The translations under genes were made by a program, and so were the position numbers. DNA of 64,000 nt from Haematococcus lacustris (Eukaryota; Chlorophyta; Chlorophyceae; Chlamydomonadales; Haematococcaceae), in assembly GCA_030144725.1 (NCBI GenBank), contig JASKMD010000019.1, positions 59,596 through 123,595 on the forward strand, read 5' to 3'. Shown here piece after piece: positions 58,110-64,000 of this stretch (position 1 is the first letter of the stretch; every line of letters begins with the position of its first letter). Under the pieces are notes generated by a model. It was not told the DNA's origin and searched no databases. It saw only the letters and a program-made list of their open reading frames with translations.

Positions 58110-61100
58110 TCATTCCCGTAACGTCAACCGGTGAATTAGAAGACCGTTGCGCGCTGCCTTGTCGTGTGCCCATCGCCCCATCCGCGGCTCCTGGCCTACG
58201 GCCGCAACGATCACCCGGCCGCTCCGTCCGATGGCAAGACCGTTAACCCACCCCCGTGCAGGCAGCGCGCCCACCGCTTGCAGGCCGCCTGCACTCCCGC
58301 CCTTGGTCTGGCTGACTGCCCATAACCGGATGACGCCATCCCCTGCCCCCGATGCCACTAGGTCGCTGCCTCTTGCCACAGCCACTGACTGCAACCAGCC
58401 GGTGACGTCCGGCTGGACCAGTGCCTCAACGTCATCGCCGGCCACGCGCGGCACCAACATGGGCCCAGCAGACGCGCCCGGCAGGCCTGGTGAAGTGTCA
58501 GCTACCGACGCTGGGCTGGGCTGCGGCGCAGCTGGGCCATGAGCATGGCGCACATGCGCCAGGGGCTTGCGTTTCAGCTGCGTCCACAACTGCAGCGCAA
58601 CACAGAGCGCCTTGCAGCCCCGCTTCTGCTGCTTATGACAAAAGAACAACAACTTACACACCTAGCTCCACCTCCTGCCCTGCCCAATCATGCTGGTGGA
58701 GCTACTTGCAGCCCGCACATTAACAGGGCTCTCTACATCTACGACCCCAAATCAGGAGGGGGCGGAACCCCCTGCCCAAGAGCCTCAGCGGATGAGTCTC
58801 TGAGCAGCATCCCTGTGTGAGCTCACTGACCTGCAGAGAGCCGTCACTGGAGCCTGTGAGCCAGTCAGTGCTGGTGACGTAGCGACAGCAGTCCAGGGTC
58901 AGGGCTGCGCCCGGCTGAGCATGCCTGCAGCAGACACCCAACCAAAAGCGCAGGGTGCTTGCCGCCAGGGCAGAGACCACCAGCCCGCTGTGTCCAGAAG
59001 CTGGCGGGATCAAACAGGCGGCCAAGTCGTCAAGGGTTGGGCACGGGGGGCCAAGGTCGGGCGCTTGCAATAGGAGGGCTAGGAAGGGTGGTGAGAAACA
59101 CTTCGACACTGCTCGTATCAGACTGTGGCTGATGGCTTGCATCAGAGGGTGTGCAGGTCCTGAGTACACAACCTTGTAGCTAGGGTTGGGCTTATCCTGG
59201 TCAGGCGTGGCCATGCAGGACTTGGGCTGTGGAGGCCTACCTGAAGATGAGCTGGCTTTCCTCCGGTACCTTCCACACGCGGCAGCTGCGGTCTGCACCC
59301 ACACTGACTGCTCGGTCAGCCCTGAGCATGTCCAAGCTGAGAACCTATGCAAAGATTGCACGCCAAGGTCACACCTCAAGGTCACACACAAGCCTCCATG
59401 CCTGGTGCTGGTACGCGGCATTTGACATCACCTCTCCCTTGCCTCCCCTTGCCTCCCCTCCCTAACCCGCTGCCCCATGATGCCTACCCTCATGACAGTG
59501 CAAGTGTTGCAGCCCCTGCGTGAGGCTGTACTGCTGCCTCGCCCCACCTCCGCCTGATGTCCAAACAGCGTGTCCATGTATGCGCGGTCATCCATGCTCC
59601 AGAGCTTCACGGTGCGATCAGCGGAGCCACTGGCCAGCGTGTGGCTGCCCTCACGCCAGGCCAGTGCCGTGATGCTGTCTCTGTACACACATTCGGCCCC
59701 CAACACACACAGCCACACCAGTCAGAGCGGGCTCCAGAGTCAAGTTAGGCAACAGGAGCAGGGCAGAGGGGCAGGGTGGCGGGTGTAGAGAAGGCCCATT
59801 GAGGTAGTTGCAGTGCGGGCCGTGGCCCCACTGCCTTGCTGCAGGCTGCTCGCTGTCCTGCAGTGCTGCTGCTGCTGCTTCTGTTCCTGGACCTACCACC
59901 ACCGGTCCTGTTCCGAAGAGCAGTACCACAGCAGTTGACACAGCACGCCCTGCTGGCTACCCTCGGCCATTCAATGTGTGTGTGCGCGTGCGTCTGTGCG
60001 TGTGTGTGTGCATGTGCTTGTGTGTGGGGTGCGTGGGTGACTTTGGGCCAGCGCACCTGTGGCCAGGGAAGGCCTGCAGGTAGGCGTCAGTGCGGGCGTC
60101 AAACAGGTGCACCTTGCGGTCCCCCCCTCCGACTGCCAGCAGTGCGCCGTCACTGCTAACAGCCACAGCCAGCAGAGCGGCCTGGCTGGCGGCCCTGGGG
60201 CCCTTCTTGACCCAGTCAGGGCCGGCAGAAGAGGCCGCAGGGGCGCCAGCAGCAGCAGGGGCAGTGGGAGTGGCCACCCGGCCATTAGGGCCCAGCTCCC
60301 CTGCGCCAGCCAAGCAGGGAGGCAGGCAAGCAGGCAGGGGTCAAGGGGGAGTGAGATGGCGGGCGTGGTCGTGGGATGTAGGAGGAGCTGCAGGTGAGCT
60401 GGCCCTGTGGTGCTAGCCAGCTGGACCTGTGCAGCCAGCTGGACCTGTGCAGCCAGCATGCCCTGCTGTGATCAGGCACCAACACAGGGTGAGAGGCCTA
60501 CGGCTCAGTAGCAAAGGCTGGGCAGCAGAGCCTGCTGGCCTGCAGCAGCCAACGCACTGCCCAAGGAAGGCAGTGACAGATGGCTGCTGCTGCTGCTGCT
60601 GCTGCTGCTTTCACTACCTGCTCCTACCTCCTGCTGCTGCTACTGCTGCTGCAGCTGCTGCTGTGGCAGCCAGTAATGGCAGGGTAGGCTCACCTGGCCT
60701 GAACAGACGTTTCTTTCTGCCACTGGCCAGGTCCCACTTCAAGATGCTGCCGTCTTTTGAAACCGTCCAAGCGCAGCTTTCATCAGGCGCTAGGCACACC
60801 GCAGTGGTCGTCAGGCGATGCCCACGCCGCAGCACGCTGCTGTCCGGGCCGGTGGCCGGGCCGGGAGCGCAGTCTAGCCCACCGTGCGCCACGCCGTTGC
60901 TTCGGGTGAGGGCGGGCGGGAAGGAAGGAGGCAGCAACACGCTGTGTGCGAGCTTGCGCTGCACGCGGCCCATGGCCTCGCTTGCGTCAATCTTGAGTCG
61001 CGCGCTTAAACGTTCGTAACCAGAGGTGCGCTTGCTGCCGTCCTCGCCGTCGCCGCCGTCGTCGTCCTCGTCGCTACCACCCGTGACGCCTCGCCGGTCT

Positions 61101-61742
61101 CTGTCCCCTTCATCGTCGTCTGACAATGTGGCTTGGAGGTTGCTGAGATATGCCTTGGCTGCAATAGCAGTTGCAGCGCCATCAACGACGGTGGGCAGCA
61201 CTTGCCTTGTCGCATGCCGGGAGCACTACTCACTCACACATGAGCTACACTTGAGCTGCACCCATCACCACCTGCCGCCTTCCTGCCTGTAATGTAGACA
61301 TCAGTGTGTGGCCTGATCAGGCCTCTTGGGTAAGGCCTGAGATGACGGCAACACTACAAGGCTGTCTTAGCTGGATAAATTAGTCAGCAAAACTGCTGCT
61401 GGTGCTGCTGGTGCTGCTTCCGTTGAGGTTTTGCTGAGCTATTGTTGAGTGATAAACGTTCTCCCACTGCCCGGGGACAACACTTAGCTCAACACCAGTA
61501 AACACTCGTGCAAGCAGGGTTATCCTCTCACCTAACCTAAGCCGCTTCTCCTCAGCCGTCTCAACCTGCTCTTCCTCTTCTTCAGATTCAATGGCCTTGC
61601 GACCAGCTTTCCTCGTTGAGCGCTCATCATCGCTGCCTTGTACAAAGAAATCCTCGTCTTGCAGTGAAGCATCAGCTTTCGGTGCTCTTCTTTTTACAGC
61701 CGCCGGTTTGGCGACACCTGCGCGACCGCGCTTGATGGGCAT
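58110..61742 (-). CDS. RRP9: U3 snoRNP-associated WD40 protein RRP9 (U3-55K)
   Basis: Nucleolar box C/D U3 snoRNP protein needed for 18S rRNA processing. Seven exons: 61742-61532, 61158-60694, 60300-60057, 59680-59548, 59344-59241, 58924-58831 and 58589-58110. All GT-AG phases agree and give 576 residues. The start MPIKRGRAG opens a basic N-terminus, then an acidic tract (SEEEEEQ) and the family motif EEKRLRLAKAYL, created by splice 1. WD repeats follow: GHRLTTTAVCLAPDES, SKDGSILKWDLASGRK, VAVSSDGALLAVGGGDRKVH, ASGSADRTVKLW, DTLFGHQ, RSCRVWKVPEESQLIF, TGSSDGSLQLW (splice 6) and SGAGDGVIRLW. The C-terminus GQEPRMGRW...KAARNGLLI matches the diagnostic RRP9 tail. An alternative in-frame ATG lies 20 codons upstream (61802). 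Introns are 225-393 bp, and intron 2 carries a (GCT)n microsatellite near 60590-60618. Confidence 0.95.
60588..60618. repeat. (GCT)n microsatellite in RRP9 intron 2
   Basis: About nine gctgct units within the intron between RRP9 exons 2 and 3. Confidence 0.9.
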
Positions 61743-62301
61743 GTTGCGCAAGTAGTCCTCGTGGTGGCACAGGGGCGATGATGGGCATGTGCCGCATGGC
61801 ATACAAAAATGTTCAAAACATGCAAGGCCGTCCAGTGCCAGACAAACAAAACGTATTCAACAAGGAACAACATGTTGGCCTGTGGGTAATCTCACTCAGC
61901 TACTACAAACATGCTGTAGCATCCTCGGTCGCACCCTTGATGACTGCAAACCCCACTTTCCCAACAGACCACTGGGCTACTCATCAAAACTAACAGCATT
62001 ATGCTTTGTAAGACTGACAGCCTTTGTAAAAGTCGTCCAGTGCCAGGCTCCGACCTTACGGGCATGACTTTGAGAGCGATACCAGGACCTAACGGCTTGA
62101 TTTGCTTTGAGTGTTTTGACAGGCTATAGGTCACCCCGGCCATTGGCCATGCCAATCCGTGGTTAGCTGATTGCCAGCCATGCCCAGCCAGCCGGTACTT
62201 TAAAGCGCATAGCTCCCCTACAACAAGGAGATGCGTTATCTGCAAACCGAACTGTCAGTACCAATACCTGAGAACAGCCGGCACTGATACCTGATGCTTA
62301 T
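61743..62301. other. Intergenic region upstream of RRP9
   Basis: Presumed RRP9 promoter region (minus strand) and 3' flank of the Fanzor-like relic. No coding exon is supported. Confidence 0.45.
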
Positions 62302-62325
62302 CCCCACCCCTTTACGGGGGTGGGG
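62302..62325. repeat. GC-rich hairpin downstream of the Fanzor-like ORF
   Basis: ccccacccc (62302-62310) and ggggtgggg (62317-62325) form a perfect 9-bp stem with the loop tttacg. It lies 71 nt beyond the relic's stop codon on the minus strand, a position where TnpB-type elements often carry end-recognition or guide-RNA structures. The functional link is inference. Confidence 0.7.
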
Positions 62326-62395
62326 CGACAGATGTTGGCATGAAACACATGCTATGATGTAAGCAACAGCTTGGACATGGCCTAGTGCATATATG

Positions 62396-64000
62396 CTACT
62401 GTGCTACAGGCTGTTGGGCTTTAGCCTTGGGTGCTCGGTCTTGCAGTTTCTTGAAGCCCAAGGCTGGATACTCTCACTGGGTACCTCACCAGATTCACCA
62501 GGGACAAAGGCACGCCTCATCATCACACTCATCCTGCCTGGCTATGACCAGACTCCACATACATACCTGCACAGCTCCAATGGGCGCCATGGGGCCTCCC
62601 CTGCCCGCAAGAGGTAGAGGGCTGCGTTGCAGTCCCTGTCCACTCATCTGCCAATGTCCCCAGGGATGGCCTGGTCCAGCATAGGGCCCCACATGAGGCC
62701 CCACTAGCACCTCAAACGCTTGCTCCAGGCTGACCGCAACAAGCGGTCCTGCACCTGACCTTCAGGGGTCCCCAAAGCGGGCTCACTAGCTAGGCGTGAG
62801 TAGCCAGAGTACTCAAAGTCGGTGGAAGGTGGGGCAGCAGCCAACCTGGCCAGCAGCAGGTGGGGCAGCTATCAACCTGGCCACCAGCAGGTGGGGCAGC
62901 TATTAACCTGGCCAGCAGCAGGTGGGGCAGCAGCCAACCTGGTCAGCAGCAGGTGGGGCAGCTATCAGCCTGGTCAGCAGCACCTTCCAGCCTTCAGGCC
63001 TGGTGGGCTTGCTGCGGTCCAGCTCCTTCTCACAGGGCTGGGGGCTGTTCATAGCTGGGCTGACCCTGCTGGTGCGGACCTTATCCACCATCACCACCCT
63101 GCTTGGCAGCCTGTCTGCTGGCTTGACGTTGTTGGGCCTCTCCACCACCTAGCGGCAGGCCTGCAGCACGGCCTTGGCCCCCCACCCACCCCGTGTGCCT
63201 ATGCCAGCGTTGCCAAAGAACACCACCAGCTGCTTGCGTGTCCTCCACCCGGTTGTCTGGGCTGCATCGACCCGCCACCAACAGCATGGCAGCGTCGCAT
63301 CATCTGTAGCTGTCAACTGTGGTGTGCGTGTATCAACAGGGCCAGCGGTGGGGCTGCCTCCTCCTCGAGCTGCATGGCACACAAGGTACACGATGCGCAT
63401 GACATCATTGGAAGGACTGGGGACATGGCACCTATCCGGTCACATGTGGGGCGGTCATCAGCCCCTGGCCCTGCCCCCTCACCATTGGCACTCCCACTTT
63501 CTTGAAGCAGCGCTCCAGGACCTTCTCTTGCGCGCCGGACAGCCTCATCTGCCATGTGGGGTGCAGGCACTCCCCCCACACTGCATCCCAAGTGGCCAGG
63601 GTGGCGGCCACATGCCGCTGGGTGGCCACCAGGGAGGTGCCTGCTGGGGTGGCTGCTGCCAGGTGCTGACGCTGGAGCTTGATGTTGTCATTCCACCGCT
63701 GAGTGCTGCGGCGAGCCTGGGTCAGGCCACTGTCATGCTGCACCTGTCTCCTGGTCAGCTTGCTGCTGTGGAAGCTTTCCACGCAGCCATCCTCATCCCA
63801 CACCCCTTAGGCTGCGCTGACTGCCTGGATGGCACTGGGGTCCAACCCCATGGCATCTGGGTGGCTGCGTCAAACTGGAACGCCCGCTTATCAGCTAGGC
63901 CGCTGCCTATGTCAGCTGGAGGGTGTTCGTCGCTGTTGCTGCTGCCAGAGGGGCCTGCTGCTGGGCTGCTGCCAGAGGGACCAAGGAGGGGGGGGGGCAA
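62396..64000 (-). pseudogene. Fanzor / TnpB-like (IS605 OrfB-type) nuclease relic, continues past the window edge
   Basis: Minus-strand pieces are in collinear order. FQFDAATQMPWG and, one frame over, LDPSAIQAVSAA look like a RuvC-I segment. Then come SKLTRRQVQHDSGLTQARR and TLATWDAVW (63803-63530), QLVVFFGNAGIGTRGGWGAK (~63230), MVDKVRTSRVSPAMNSPQPC (~63060), RLLRSAWSKR (~62745), VDRDCNAALYLLRAGEAPWR (~62630, the DRDxNAA signature of RuvC-III) and YPALGFKKLQDRAPKAKAQQ to the stop at 62398-62396. DRDxNAA plus the TSR...C region is how RNA-guided TnpB/Fanzor proteins end. Lesions: a one-base shift and TAA near 63809, a TAG at 63149-63151, two stops near 62715 and 62655, and a 31-bp minisatellite between exons. 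Some gaps may be introns (gtgctg donor after PEGWK at ~62985). It is inactive as read. Confidence 0.65.
62827..62981 (+). repeat. 31-bp minisatellite, five copies
   Basis: The unit starts aggtggggcag at 62827, 62858, 62889, 62920 and 62951, a constant 31-bp period (aggtggggcagc...aacctggccagcagc). It lies within the Fanzor-like relic, probably in an intron. Confidence 0.92.

Noticed and set aside
58147..58723. Plus-strand frames opposite RRP9
   Set aside because: Antisense to well-supported RRP9 exons.

Overview
Nuclear DNA of a chlorophycean green alga, most likely a member of the Chlamydomonadales. Haematococcus or a close relative is my best guess, not proven. The basis is a vertebrate-type TTAGGG telomere, spliced genes with short GT-AG introns, a plastid L28 gene with a transit peptide, a gametolysin-type (M11) protease, Pro-rich wall-protein modules, and a relic of an algal TnpB/Fanzor-like ORF. 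The window is a subtelomere: about 50 kb of transposons, satellites and duplicated accessory genes, then an ordinary gene-bearing edge.

Layout. 1-4861 is a pure telomere array, followed by a 500-N gap. Its G-strand orientation is wrong for a left chromosome end, so the scaffold join is suspect. 5.6-6.2 kb is a 93-bp satellite. 6.6-8.2 kb is a decayed hAT transposon with intact termini. 8.25-11.3 and 21.1-29.1 kb are tandem ~1.4-kb modules, minus strand, each holding exons for a Pro-rich stalk and a Cys-containing beta-sandwich (PPC-like) domain. The block 8.25-14.25 kb recurs at 26.0-31.4 kb as a segmental duplication. It includes a LINE 3' end, and copy 1 alone carries a 595-bp retroposed insert. 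Between the copies lie two Ty3/gypsy chromovirus 3' ends (14.2-18.9 kb). The LTR of the first was split by a 2.7-kb hAT element with an 8-bp target duplication. Several MITE-like elements follow (18.9-20.8 kb).

33.0-38.1 kb, minus strand, is a multi-exon M11 zinc metalloprotease with lectin-like C-terminal exons. Its probable first exon lies at 48.6-48.8 kb. The gap between them is filled by two nested ~5.2-kb long-inverted-repeat elements of one family (38215-48591 and 43099-48272), which appear to sit in intron 1. 49.4-54.1 kb is two large (CCCCG)n arrays around a 500-N gap.

The last 10 kb holds the conserved genes: plastid ribosomal protein L28 (plus strand, 4 exons) and, convergent to it, the U3 snoRNP WD40 protein RRP9 (minus strand, 7 exons with all splice phases consistent). 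The window ends in a broken Fanzor/TnpB-like ORF on the minus strand with a GC-rich hairpin just beyond its stop.
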